A stretch of DNA of 10,757 nucleotides from CAYMKL01 sp964390805 (GCA_964390805.1 CAYMKL010000185.1:1-10757); one strand, 5' to 3'. Positions 1 through 5,529 are shown, counted from the first letter of the stretch. The notes: generated by a model from the letters alone, not told the origin. Numbers and translations are program-made.

Positions 1-730
1 CCCGGGGCGCCGCCCCCGAGGACGGGGGCTGAGAGCGTGAGGTATCGTAGGCCGGCGACGCCGACCCGGTCTTGCCCTTCGGCTTCATTCGACAGTGCCT
101 CCTGCTCGGCCTGGAGATCACCAGGTCGTAGGGCCTGCGACAGCGGAACCTGCCCCTCTGCGGCCACCAACGGGCCACCGTCCGCCCGCGGTGGACGTAC
201 TTGACCAGGGGGCCGTTCTCCGTCTCTACGCGCACCTGAGTGATGGCCGGCCGCCACAGCCGGTCTACCAGGCCGCTCTGCCGCAGCCAGCGGTACGGCC
301 GCCGCCCCACGATGCGCAGCCAGCGCCAGCCCACCCGCTGCGCGGCGCAGCGGGCGTGCAGCATCCTGGCCCGCAGCAAGCCCCGCCGCCTACCCCACAC
401 GGGGCGCACCCGGCCTCCCCGCCGCACGTGCGTCACCCGCCCCAACAGGGTATCCTCGGTGACCGGCACGCTGTCCACGTGGGGACTGTTGTCGCCCCGT
501 GTCACCAGCCTGCCGGGCGTGACTGCCACCACGCGATGCACGATCTCTTCGGGTTCGCCCGCCTCCACTCGCCCGCGACAGACCACCACATCGCCGGGGC
601 AAATGGCCGCCAGGGGCACCGGCTCGACGGTCAGGTAGTCGCCGGGGCGGAAAGTGCCCAACATGCTGTCGCCTCGGTAGAAGCGGCGGTTTTCTTCGTC
701 GGTCAGCGTGTGGAAAAAGATGCTCTTCAT
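1..730 (-). CDS. Signal peptidase I-like S24/S26 family protease (C-terminus outside window)
   Basis: The frame is open from ATG at 730 to the window edge (243 codons, no stop seen). It begins MKSIFFHTLTDEENRRFYRG, then GDSM with Ser22 in the S-M position of the signal-peptidase/LexA-like catalytic box, followed by RPGDYL at 28-33. A second box reads VHRVV (His65) and a third RGDNS at 78-82 with Asp86. His where bacterial signal peptidase I has Lys suggests a Ser-His dyad as in SipW/Sec11 or archaeal enzymes. There is no obvious N-terminal membrane segment, so it may act in the cytoplasm. The last ~120 residues are very Arg-rich and do not match the usual catalytic core; a GC-rich hairpin repeat lies at 11-32. 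It starts 24 nt after the PqqD gene and is probably co-transcribed with it. Suggested role (inference): leader removal or maturation of the Cys/Gly-rich peptides. The SD is weak (GGTGG well upstream). Confidence 0.72.
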   Translation of the reverse strand, partial: MKSIFFHTLTDEENRRFYRGDSMLGTFRPGDYLTVEPVPLAAICPGDVVVCRGRVEAGEPEEIVHRVVAVTPGRLVTRGDNSPHVDSVPVTEDTLLGRVTHVRRGGRVRPVWGRRRGLLRARMLHARCAAQRVGWRWLRIVGRRPYRWLRQSGLVDRLWRPAITQVRVETENGPLVKYVHRGRTVARWWPQRGRFRCRRPYDLVISRPSRRHCRMKPKGKTGSASPAYDTSRSQPPSSGAAPR

Positions 731-754
731 GATAGCCACTAGCCCACCACGGTC

Positions 755-1042
755 TCAGTTGACCTCGTCCAACACCTCGCCGATGAAGCCGCCGGACAGC
801 AGCTTCTGCAAGAACTCCTCCACGTCGGTGGCAACCTGGTCGGCGGGCGCGTCTTCGCAGACTTCTATCAGGTGGGCGACGATCTCCTCTGGCGTGCAGG
901 GCTGTTTCAGGGCCAGCCATATCTCACGGCCCACGGCGTTGGTCACCACCGAGGCAGCGTTATCGGGATTGACGAGGAGGATCTCTTCTGTCTCGTCGTG
1001 GGTAAGGATGTCTGGATTCACCATGTATCGTTTCTTGGGCAT
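755..1042 (-). CDS. PqqD-like peptide-binding protein
   Basis: This 95-residue protein has the PqqD/RRE fold signature: an N-terminal beta-rich part (YMVNPDILTHDETEEILLVN), then VTNAVGREIWLAL, a turn with CTPEEIVAHLIE, and a C-terminal helix ending in EEFLQKLLSGGFI. PqqD proteins bind the leader of a RiPP precursor and present it to a radical SAM enzyme. Length matches the family (~90 aa). The ATG at 1042 is preceded by AGGAG with 5-nt spacing, fixing the start. It lies between the PqqD-kinase-like gene and the protease gene, with only 24 nt to the latter. Its upstream 619 nt are repeat-rich, so it may have its own promoter, though I could not find a convincing one. Family assignment is strong; the substrate (the two CxxG peptides) is inferred from proximity. 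Confidence 0.85.
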   Translation of the reverse strand: MPKKRYMVNPDILTHDETEEILLVNPDNAASVVTNAVGREIWLALKQPCTPEEIVAHLIEVCEDAPADQVATDVEEFLQKLLSGGFIGEVLDEVN

Positions 1043-1100
1043 CTCCGCTCCTGATTCTAGTGCACGACGGCGTGAATCCTTCGTCGGTTCATGCTCGCCA

Positions 1101-1116
1101 GGGATCGCCAGATCCC
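1101..1116. repeat. GGGATC-gcca-GATCCC hairpin
   Basis: Six-base perfect arms around a 4-nt loop, about 60 nt upstream of the PqqD start. It is related in sequence to the hairpin at 1161-1194 (both have GGGATC arms and 4-nt loops). It could be an operator, an RNA structure in the leader, or a repeat remnant. Confidence 0.5.
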
Positions 1117-1160
1117 GGCCTTGCGCGATGAGAATTAGCTATGAAACAGCCAGAAACGCC

Positions 1161-1194
1161 GCTCCAGACGGGGATCTGACGATCCCCTTGGAGC
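1161..1194. repeat. Two-tier hairpin with GGGGATC core
   Basis: GGGGATC (1170-1176) and GATCCCC (1181-1187) pair around TGAC. Outside them GCTCCA (1161-1166) pairs with TGGAGC (1189-1194), giving a 13-bp stem with a small internal loop. No T-run follows on either strand, so an intrinsic terminator is unlikely. Confidence 0.55.
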
Positions 1195-1288
1195 AAATAA
1201 CTACCGAAGGATTTCCGCCGACTTGTACTAGCTACCTGAAGCCACCTCGCGGAAGTCGCCCCGGGGACGGGGCTCTGAGCATTTTGCC

Positions 1289-1398
1289 TGCCCCCCCAAG
1301 CCCCCAATCCCTTCGGCAGGCTCAGGACAAGCCTGGGGGGAGTGGGCCTCCAGCCGTCTCTGAATCCGTCTCGCCCCCCCAACCTCCCAATCTTGGGG
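1289..1398. repeat. Two C-rich/G-rich dispersed repeats, one split by a CTTCGGCAGG element
   Basis: At 1289-1342 a CCCCCCAAGCCCCCAATC arm and a CCTGGGGGGAG arm are separated by CTTCGGCAGGCTCAGGACAAG (1311-1331), itself a dispersed repeat also seen near 1530, 1591, 2292 and 3615. At 1373-1398 a shorter CCCCCC...TTGGGGG version occurs. This looks like one repeat inserted in another. Confidence 0.6.
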
Positions 1399-1490
1399 GT
1401 GAATCGGCTCAGAGGCCCGTCGCCTTACACGCAGTTCAGTTGCAATTTCAGGCTCCAGAGCCTGATGACGCTAAAATTCTGGGCCTGTAA

Positions 1491-1646
1491 AAGAATAACT
1501 TCCCAACTGGTGACTAGCGAGAAATCACCCTGAGCCTGTCGAAGGGCGATTTCGAGCGGGTTCTACGGGCCCCGGGGCCGCAAAAGCCATCCTTCGACAG
1601 GCTCAGGATGCCTTTTGCTAGTTTTGGAAACGGGAAGTTATTTCTT
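1491..1646. repeat. 156-bp imperfect inverted repeat directly after the kinase-like gene
   Basis: The outer arms are AAGAATAACTTCCC (1491-1504) and GGGAAGTTATTTCTT (1632-1646), complementary apart from one extra base. Inner complementary blocks are GACTAGC / GCTAGTT and CCTGAGCCTGTCGAAGG (about 1529-1546) / CCTTCGACAGGCTCAGG (1591-1607). The whole would fold into a long interrupted hairpin ending 15 nt from the TGA/TAG region of the upstream gene at 1662. It resembles a small non-autonomous element or a processing/termination structure; I see no target duplication. Confidence 0.65.
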
Positions 1647-1661
1647 AACGAACCCTCTGTA

Positions 1662-3230
1662 CTAGCGGATCACCCGCTCCATCTCCTGCCAGAAGGCCCC
1701 GTGGAGGCTGACTAGGAGCAAGTAGGCGGGCAGGGCCTGCACCAGGGCGCACAGGTTCTCGAAGCGCTGGAGATGAAAGGCGGCAATCTCTTCCAGCTCC
1801 ATGCCCATCAAGAAGTACTGCGAAGTCTGCTGCGCCAACTCGGTCAGGGCGCAGACGGCGTGCCCTGCGCGCAGCGGCTCGACGCGGTCCTCGTCGCCCT
1901 GCCCCAGGAAAAAGATGGCCCGCAGCGGCACGGCCTGCTGCACGTCCCAACTGTAGCCCTCTTCCCATGCCTCTTCGCCGATGAGCCGGCTCCAGGTGGG
2001 CCAGGGGTGGGCCAAGTAGGTTCCGTCGCCGTCGCGCACCACCAGCGTGACGTCGTCGGCCAGGGAGCGCCAGGGCTGCGGCAGGCGCAGGCTGGCCGTC
2101 GTCTTGCCCACGCCCGAGGGCCCGGCCAGGAGGATGCCTTGCCCCCCCCTCAATCCCCCCCCGAAGTCAGGGAGGGAGGCTCTGTGCCCCCCCCTCAATC
2201 CCCCCCCGAAATCAGGGGGGGAGGCTCTGTGCCCCCCCCTCAATCCCCCCCCGAAATCAGGGGGGGAGGCCCCGGCCAGCAGAATGCCGTGTCCTGAGCT
2301 TGCCGAAGGGCCTTGCCCCCTCCCCTCTCCTACGTTTGGGAGAGGGGAGGGGGTTGGGGGAGGGGTGAGGGCCAACCCACTATGCAACATCACCCCACCC
2401 CTCGCATGCGTCTCGCGGGCCACCGCCGCCGAGAGGCGCACGAGTTGCTGCCACAACCACTGCTCCTCGGTGAGGGGTTCGAGGGCAAAGCGCGGGCCGT
2501 ACCTTCGACCGGGCTCCGGGACAGCCTCGTCAGGCTCCCGGCGGCGGGCCTGCTTGGCGTCTGTGGGTTCCAGCACGCAGATCACGTCTGCGTCGCTGGC
2601 GGGCACAGGGCTCACGTAGCGCGGCCGCCGGTTGGGCAAGATGCCATCTTGCCCTACTTGTCCTACGTCTACGCCGGTCACGGCCAGCAGGCGGCGCGCG
2701 CCAGGGGGCGGGGGCGACGGCGCTGGCACGAGCTGCGCCGCCTCGGCCAGGAAAGAGACGACGGTGGCGGCCGTCTCGTCTGCGGCGCATAGGGTCAAAC
2801 AAGTACCGTCGGCCAGGGAAAGGATGAAGGATGGAGGATGAAGGATGAAGGATGAGGGATGAGGGATGAATTGGTCGTGGGGTGGGATCGGCGTGCTCCT
2901 GGTCGGGCTTGGCTCTTGGACTGACTCCTGCCCACGCCAGTCGGCTATCTCCTCCGGGCTGGAGACGATGAACAGGCGACGATGCAGCTCTTTGGCAAAG
3001 GCCAGGGTGTCCTCCAGGACGGTGTCGGGCGCGTCCTCGCAGCGGGCCTCGATCTCGGCCGCGACCTGGGCCAGGGTGCGCCGGCCGTCCAGCAGCTTCC
3101 AGATGGCCACGCCCACTTGGTCCAGGGCAACGGCCTCGCCGAAGATGGGCTGGAACAGCACGGCGTAGTCGTCGAATTCCTCTCGAAGCACAGTCTGGGG
3201 GTGGGCGTTGGGCGTGTCGCTTGGCCTCAC
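1662..3230 (-). CDS. PqqD domain fused to HPr-kinase-like P-loop domain, invaded by repeats
   Basis: The 522-residue product has a PqqD-like domain at about 14-95 (EEFDDYAVLFQPIFGEAVAL, VGVAIWKLLDGRRTLAQVA, then EDTLAFAKELHRRLFIV) and an HPr kinase/phosphorylase-like P-loop domain from about 275. Walker A is GPSGVGKTT (370-378), followed by LADDVTLV (391-398). GTG at 3230 is chosen because GGGAGG (3242-3237) lies 6 nt upstream. Proteins of this type are found in RiPP loci; HprK-like enzymes phosphorylate some lasso peptides, so peptide recognition plus phosphorylation is a reasonable guess. Oddities: residues 119-138 are encoded by GGATGAA repeats, and residues 288-364 by G/C-rich dispersed repeats, including three 15-residue copies of ASPPDFGGGLRGGHR. 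GILLAG occurs before (316-321) and after (365-370) this insert. The frame stays open throughout, so the protein may still work. It is downstream of the 4384-4079 precursor. Confidence 0.78.
   Translation of the reverse strand: MRPSDTPNAHPQTVLREEFDDYAVLFQPIFGEAVALDQVGVAIWKLLDGRRTLAQVAAEIEARCEDAPDTVLEDTLAFAKELHRRLFIVSSPEEIADWRGQESVQEPSPTRSTPIPPHDQFIPHPSSFILHPPSFILSLADGTCLTLCAADETAATVVSFLAEAAQLVPAPSPPPPGARRLLAVTGVDVGQVGQDGILPNRRPRYVSPVPASDADVICVLEPTDAKQARRREPDEAVPEPGRRYGPRFALEPLTEEQWLWQQLVRLSAAVARETHARGGVMLHSGLALTPPPTPSPLPNVGEGRGQGPSASSGHGILLAGASPPDFGGGLRGGHRASPPDFGGGLRGGHRASLPDFGGGLRGGQGILLAGPSGVGKTTASLRLPQPWRSLADDVTLVVRDGDGTYLAHPWPTWSRLIGEEAWEEGYSWDVQQAVPLRAIFFLGQGDEDRVEPLRAGHAVCALTELAQQTSQYFLMGMELEEIAAFHLQRFENLCALVQALPAYLLLVSLHGAFWQEMERVIR
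2118..2375. repeat. Composite repeat insertion inside the kinase-like gene
   Basis: Three tandem 45-bp units start at 2141, 2186 and 2231 (C8-TCAAT-C8-GAA-TCAGG-G-run). Because 45 is a multiple of three they keep the frame. They are followed by CCTGAGCTTGCCGAAGG (2292-2308) and a hairpin of CCCCTCCCCTCTCC / GGAGAGGGGAGGGG (about 2317-2349). A 21-nt host segment is present on both sides of the tandem block (2118-2138 and 2268-2288, 18 of 21 identical), each encoding GILLAG. This looks like a duplication made on insertion or by slippage. Confidence 0.75.
2822..2870. repeat. GGATGAAGG tandem repeat within the kinase-like gene
   Basis: About seven 7-8 bp GGATGAA/GGATGGA/GGATGAGG units, translated on the minus strand as a run rich in PHPSSFIL. 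The same family lies between most genes of the window. Its in-frame presence between the PqqD and kinase-like domains suggests a tolerated linker insertion. Confidence 0.75.
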
Positions 3231-3292
3231 CAGCTACCTCCCTATCTTGCAAACCGTCGTGGCTCTTCGGGATTTCGCGTGGCCACAATGTT

Positions 3293-3349
3293 GGAGTCCC
3301 CAACTCGTTGGGGGTGGCCGCGCCGTCCCCCCGACAAGTTGGGGACTCC
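3293..3349. repeat. 57-bp inverted repeat (GGAGTCCCCAAC arms)
   Basis: The left arm, beginning GGAGTCCCCAAC at 3293 and ending in GTTGGGGG, matches the complement of the right arm ending GTTGGGGACTCC at 3349, with about two mismatches over ~22 nt. The loop is GC-rich. It lies 63 nt upstream of the kinase-like gene's GTG. It resembles a dispersed palindromic repeat; an RNA structure in that gene's leader is possible. Confidence 0.65.
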
Positions 3350-3375
3350 GGTTCACGAGCGCTACCTCCGCAGTG

Positions 3376-3403
3376 TTGCGAAATCGCCGTTTGCTTGTAT
3401 AAT
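3376..3403 (+). promoter_or_regulatory. Promoter-like TTGCGA-16-TATAAT, plus strand
   Basis: TTGCGA at 3376-3381 and a perfect TATAAT at 3398-3403 are 16 bp apart. No gene follows on the plus strand, so it would either make a non-coding transcript across the palindromes at 3543-3677 or be fortuitous. Confidence 0.3.
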
Positions 3404-3542
3404 GAGCGCACGCAGGATTGGTGGAAATCGTCGAGCTCGACTGTCAACGAATGCACAACGAATAAACGAATCGCGCCGTCATTCTTGCGCTGCACTGCTT
3501 TGAGAGAATAGTCGGGTAATAAGACGGTGGTTTGGTAAAGCT

Positions 3543-3568
3543 AAACTACATCATAAATGATGTAGTTT
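3543..3568. repeat. Perfect palindrome, 12-bp arms, 2-nt spacer
   Basis: AAACTACATCAT and ATGATGTAGTTT flank AA. This is the AT-rich member of three similar perfect palindromes within 225 bp. No T-run follows on the minus strand. Confidence 0.65.
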
Positions 3569-3609
3569 GGGCAGTAGATAGCCTGTCTGACGATACGAAC
3601 TGGCACAAC

Positions 3610-3655
3610 CCTTCGACCCTTCGACAAGCTCAGGACACCGCTTGGCTCAGGGCAA
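3610..3655. repeat. CCTTCGACAAGCTCAGGA-type dispersed repeat
   Basis: A copy of the CTTCGAC-AAGCTCAGG element, preceded by a partial second copy (CCCTTCGACCCTTCGAC) and followed by CTTGGCTCAGGGCAAG, which partly mirrors it. Confidence 0.6.
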
Positions 3656-3657
3656 GT

Positions 3658-3677
3658 CTACAACTTTCAAGTTGTAG
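3658..3677. repeat. Perfect palindrome, 9-bp arms, 2-nt spacer
   Basis: CTACAACTT and AAGTTGTAG flank TC. It shares the arm-2nt-arm design of its neighbours at 3543-3568 and 3746-3767. Confidence 0.6.
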
Positions 3678-3740
3678 TATTGCAATAATAACCACCCTGC
3701 GGTTACCCGACACAGCATTTTCACAAAGCGCAAACAACGC

Positions 3741-3767
3741 AAAAAGACTCTGGCAGATGCCAGAGTC
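3741..3767 (-). terminator. Intrinsic terminator downstream of the 4384-4079 precursor
   Basis: Read on the minus strand, GACTCTGGCA-TC-TGCCAGAGTC is a perfect 10-bp stem directly followed by TTTTT (3745-3741). This is a good Rho-independent terminator for transcripts arriving from the precursor gene. A promoter-like TATAAT abuts its upstream side. Confidence 0.6.
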
Positions 3768-3769
3768 CT

Positions 3770-3797
3770 ATTATAGCAGCTATGCACGATTTGGCAA
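3770..3797 (-). promoter_or_regulatory. Promoter-like TTGCCA-16-TATAAT for the PqqD-kinase-like gene
   Basis: On the minus strand TTGCCA (3797-3792), a 16-nt spacer and a perfect TATAAT (3775-3770). Initiation would fall near 3763, inside the terminator stem, so a transcript from here could not form that hairpin. The gene's GTG is ~530 nt downstream, which would mean a long leader. Confidence 0.4.
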
Positions 3798-3816
3798 ATC
3801 ACAGGCGGCAGACAAA

Positions 3817-3871
3817 GGATGAAGGCAGAAGGATGAAACTTCCGCCTTCATCCCTCATCCTTCATCCTTCC
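3817..3871. repeat. GGATGAAGG inverted array
   Basis: GGATGAAGGCAGAAGG on the left and CTTCCGCCTTCATCC on the right pair over ~15 bp with a short loop; extra CTCATCC/TTCATCC units extend the right side. It lies at the end of the extended precursor frame, whose second stop it supplies (3848-3850). Confidence 0.7.
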
Positions 3872-3928
3872 CAATAACGAGCAAGGGGCGGACGCCGCCC
3901 GCCTTGGGATGTACGCCCGCCGCTGGTG

Positions 3929-3982
3929 GCGCTGGGCCCACAGTGGTCTGGCTGCCGGCCACGCGGCTGAAGCGCTCACTAC
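3929..3982 (-). other. Conserved 54-nt tail after the 4384-4079 precursor (copy 1)
   Basis: This segment matches 6672-6725 at 44 of 54 positions. In the frame of the precursor it reads VVSASAAWPAARPLWAQR; the other copy reads VVRASAICLATRPLWAQR (13 of 18 identical). It sits 50 codons past the precursor's TGA with no other stop between, and the frame stays open to 3848. Six of the ten differences are in third codon positions, which hints at past or present translation. Confidence 0.65.
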
Positions 3983-4078
3983 GTGAGACCCGGGGCCGGA
4001 GCTCATGTAGGACCCGCTGTGGTGCGTAACTCCATGGTGCGACGCCAGGAGCCGATTGAGTTCACGTCTCCGCGTACG

Positions 4079-4384
4079 TCAAGACACCACCGGGCCATCT
4101 CGGCAGCCACCAGGGGCAGATCCGCTGGGCGACGACCCCGCGCCGCATTCCCATGTTACGGTCGTGCCTGCCAAACACTGACCGGCGGCGTTGGGTCCCG
4201 AGATGCAATTATTGACCGGCCACCAAACCGGGTTGGACCCGTCCTGACAATTCTGCGCCGTGCCGCCATTGCCGCACACCTCATACTGCGCGTCTGCATC
4301 GCCACCGTAGATGCACGACCATCCACGAGCCTCACCGCCGTCCCTGAGTCCCACCGATAACAGTCTCGGCACCTCATAACGCAT
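4079..4384 (-). CDS. Precursor-like peptide with seven CxxG motifs (copy 1)
   Basis: The 101-residue product begins MRYEVPRLLSVGLRDGG, a short leader-like segment, then becomes rich in Gly, Ser, Asn and Cys. It has seven Cys (24, 37, 46, 60, 70, 80, 94), and every one is in a CxxG motif (CIYG, CGNG, CQDG, CISG, CLAG, CGAG, CRDG), spaced 9-14 residues. ATG at 4384 follows GGAGGAGG 7 nt upstream. It has no signal peptide or membrane segment. The paralogue at 7184-6873 shares MRYxxPR and the same seven CxxG plan. Repeated Cys in a small Gly-rich peptide beside a SPASM radical SAM enzyme and PqqD domains fits a RiPP precursor whose Cys are modified, for example as thioethers; the chemistry is inference. 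The last residue is Ser. The in-frame sequence after the TGA stays open and holds a tail shared with the paralogue. A terminator follows at 3767-3741. Confidence 0.75.
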   Translation of the reverse strand: MRYEVPRLLSVGLRDGGEARGWSCIYGGDADAQYEVCGNGGTAQNCQDGSNPVWWPVNNCISGPNAAGQCLAGTTVTWECGAGSSPSGSAPGGCRDGPVVS

Positions 4385-4437
4385 TCCGCACCTCCTCCTT
4401 CCCTGCTTGCTTACCCCCCCGCCCCAACGCTCCGAAT

Positions 4438-4596
4438 TTAACCATCGTGAATTTCAAATGTTATGTGCGCTACCGCTCGGTAGCATACGACACCCCGTAG
4501 GTCCACCCCCGGCTTAAGCCGCTTTTGATTCTCGCCTGCGTCGTTCACCCCCGAGTGCACACCGACCTCAACCGCCTGACCGCCATCGTCCAGCAT
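4438..4596 (-). CDS. Possible small protein, unknown
   Basis: A 52-residue frame begins MLDDGGQAVEVGVHSGVNDA at ATG 4596, with GGAGG 10 nt upstream, and ends 53 nt before the precursor start at 4384. It has no recognisable domain; it has one Cys and no CxxG. It might be a leader peptide or a relic within the transcript from the promoter at 5470. The SD is the main support. Confidence 0.25.
   Translation of the reverse strand: MLDDGGQAVEVGVHSGVNDAGENQKRLKPGVDLRGVVCYRAVAHITFEIHDG
4469..4484. repeat. Perfect palindrome, 7-bp arms, 2-nt spacer
   Basis: GCTACCG and CGGTAGC flank CT. It is the fourth palindrome of this design in the window and lies ~85 nt upstream of the precursor start. Confidence 0.45.
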
Positions 4597-4612
4597 AAAC
4601 TTTCGTCCTCCC

Positions 4613-5333
4613 TCAGTCGCGCGCGCGGTTGAGGCCCCCCGCATTCCGCCTGAATGAGCGGGGGGCCCCGGCGTGCTCACTCGGCTTCACGAATCGCTCG
4701 ACCATACCCGGTACGCAGCATGCTACAGGGGGCGAGGACGCGCCCGCGTACGAGCGGAACCCACTGGCACCACCGCCCATCCCCGCGAAGTCCTGCCGCA
4801 CAATGCGGTTGACTCCAGAGCCACTGTCGGCTCCCCCGACGCCGCCCGGTCCGTCTCTGAATACGTAGCCCGCCACGCAGGAAATCTCCCTCGCGCGCTC
4901 CAGACCCGGGGCCACTACGGAGGCTCTTAGCGGCAAGTGGCTGAAACGCTCGCCATGGGGCGCGCGAGGCCCGCGCCTCTTACCCATCCATTCATCTCGT
5001 ACTGAACTCTGGGACCCCAAGTATGGCTTCGGCCCCTGCGACAACGGCTCGTGCGTCCCGCCAGATCGCCCACGCATGCGAGTCTTGATTCACGCTTTCT
5101 TGATAGACCGTAGCAGATAAATGGAACGTTTACAGCTTCAGATTCAGAACTGTGCCGTGATAAGCGAAGACTTCCCCCTAAGTTCGCGGCGCAGCGGTCT
5201 GCATGGCCCATACTCCCGAGATTGGGGCTGGATGCGAGCACGCGCACCACGGCGCGATGCGCCCGATCCTACACTGCAACTACAGAGCGCCGCTCCCGAC
5301 GTGCCGCCCTCACGGCCGCATCTGGCATCTCGG
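4613..5333 (-). pseudogene. Decayed third precursor-like region
   Basis: No single frame makes a convincing protein, but minus-strand frames show core-like pieces in changing phase: CGRE-GGTSGAALCSC-SVG-SGAS (about 5310-5240), LAC-VGD and SRC-RRG-RS (about 5090-5040), and CVAG-YVFRDGPGGVGGADSG followed by GMGGGASG and CCVPG (about 4890-4710). Spacing between the CVAG and CVPG motifs and the xxxG positions between them is 12-16 residues, near that of the intact precursors. No MRYxxPR start is found. The frame 4927-5250 ends ASVSATCR, weakly like the SASAAW/RASAIC tail. A degenerated or frameshifted copy is the best reading; chance in GC-rich DNA cannot be excluded. Confidence 0.33.
4633..4667. 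repeat. Strong GC hairpin (GGCCCCCCGC / GCGGGGGGCC)
   Basis: Ten-base perfect arms at 4633-4642 and 4658-4667; inside them ATTC/GAAT lengthen the stem. It lies just upstream of the SD-supported small ORF at 4596. No T-run follows, so structure in the transcript or a repeat is more likely than termination. Confidence 0.5.
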
Positions 5334-5437
5334 CCCGGTAGTCAGCCGCCGAGTGAACGTCCTTGAACCCACCGGCTTCCATCAAAGTCCGAAATGCCAC
5401 TGGAAGGTGGGCCCCATTGCGGCTCTTACCTCTGCGC

Positions 5438-5470
5438 AACGATTATAATCGTTTCGGTTGGAATTGTCAA
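5438..5470 (-). promoter_or_regulatory. Consensus sigma-70 promoter with palindromic -10 region
   Basis: On the minus strand TTGACA (5470-5465), a 17-nt spacer and TATAAT (5447-5442), all exact consensus. The -10 is inside a perfect 16-bp palindrome, AACGATTATAATCGTT (5438-5453), which could be an operator and also places a TATAAT on the plus strand. Initiation is expected near 5435, reading into the decayed precursor region and then the intact precursor at 4384, a leader of about 1 kb. Confidence 0.72.
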
Positions 5471-5529
5471 CTCGCGAGAAAGAGACATCCCTCCCCTGGC
5501 GACCGCCAGACGCCGGAAGCCCGTGTTCG

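Larger units (their letters stand above)
1043..1661. other. Gene-free interval built of dispersed repeats and hairpins
   Basis: Open frames here have no recognisable protein or SD-supported start. The interval holds two GGGATC hairpins, a CCCCCC/GGGGGG hairpin interrupted by a CTTCGGCAGGCTCAGG element (1289-1342), a related C-rich/G-rich element (1373-1398) and a large inverted repeat (1491-1646). A copy of a GCCCC-GGGACGGGG element at 1257-1279 resembles 11-36 inside the protease gene. It probably carries the 5' region of the PqqD gene and the 3' end signals of the kinase-like gene. Confidence 0.7.
3231..4078. other. Gene-free interval with palindromes, promoter-like sites and a terminator
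   Basis: No open frame here has a recognisable product or convincing start. The interval contains a long inverted repeat (3293-3349), three perfect palindromes with 2-nt spacers, promoter-like sequences on both strands, a GGATGAA inverted array and, at its upstream end, the conserved 3' tail of the precursor gene. It separates the precursor from the PqqD-kinase-like gene and probably holds the promoter of the latter. Confidence 0.7.

Noticed and set aside
95..742. Long plus-strand open frame opposite the protease gene
   Set aside because: Pro/His/Arg-rich shadow of the minus-strand gene in GC-rich DNA; no SD or family match.
390..920. Minus-strand frame overlapping the protease and PqqD genes
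   Set aside because: Arg/Gly-rich out-of-frame reading; the PqqD and protease frames carry the motifs and SD.
2141..2275. Three 45-bp direct repeats considered as a CRISPR array
   Set aside because: Units are contiguous with no unique spacers, G/C homopolymeric, in frame in a gene, and without cas genes.
3430..3441. GTCGAGCTCGAC 12-bp palindrome
   Set aside because: Short and GC-rich, expected by chance at this length in several kb; no promoter partner.
2530..3495. 321-residue minus-strand frame
   Set aside because: Overlaps the PqqD-kinase-like gene in another frame and is low-complexity Arg/Pro; no domain.
3532..3822. Plus-strand 96-residue frame after the TATAAT at 3398
   Set aside because: It is made of palindromes and dispersed repeat (STLRQAQD is the CTTCGACAAGCTCAGGA element); no SD or domain.
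4079..4081. TGA read as selenocysteine
   Set aside because: No SECIS-like element or Sec machinery visible, and sequence after the TGA lacks the CxxG pattern; kept only as one option for the conserved tail.
4901..4962. Third copy of the precursor 3' tail in the decayed region
   Set aside because: Only about 14 nt (TTCAGCCA-CTTGCC) plus a short peptide ASVSATC match; too little to call, mentioned only as weak support for the relic.
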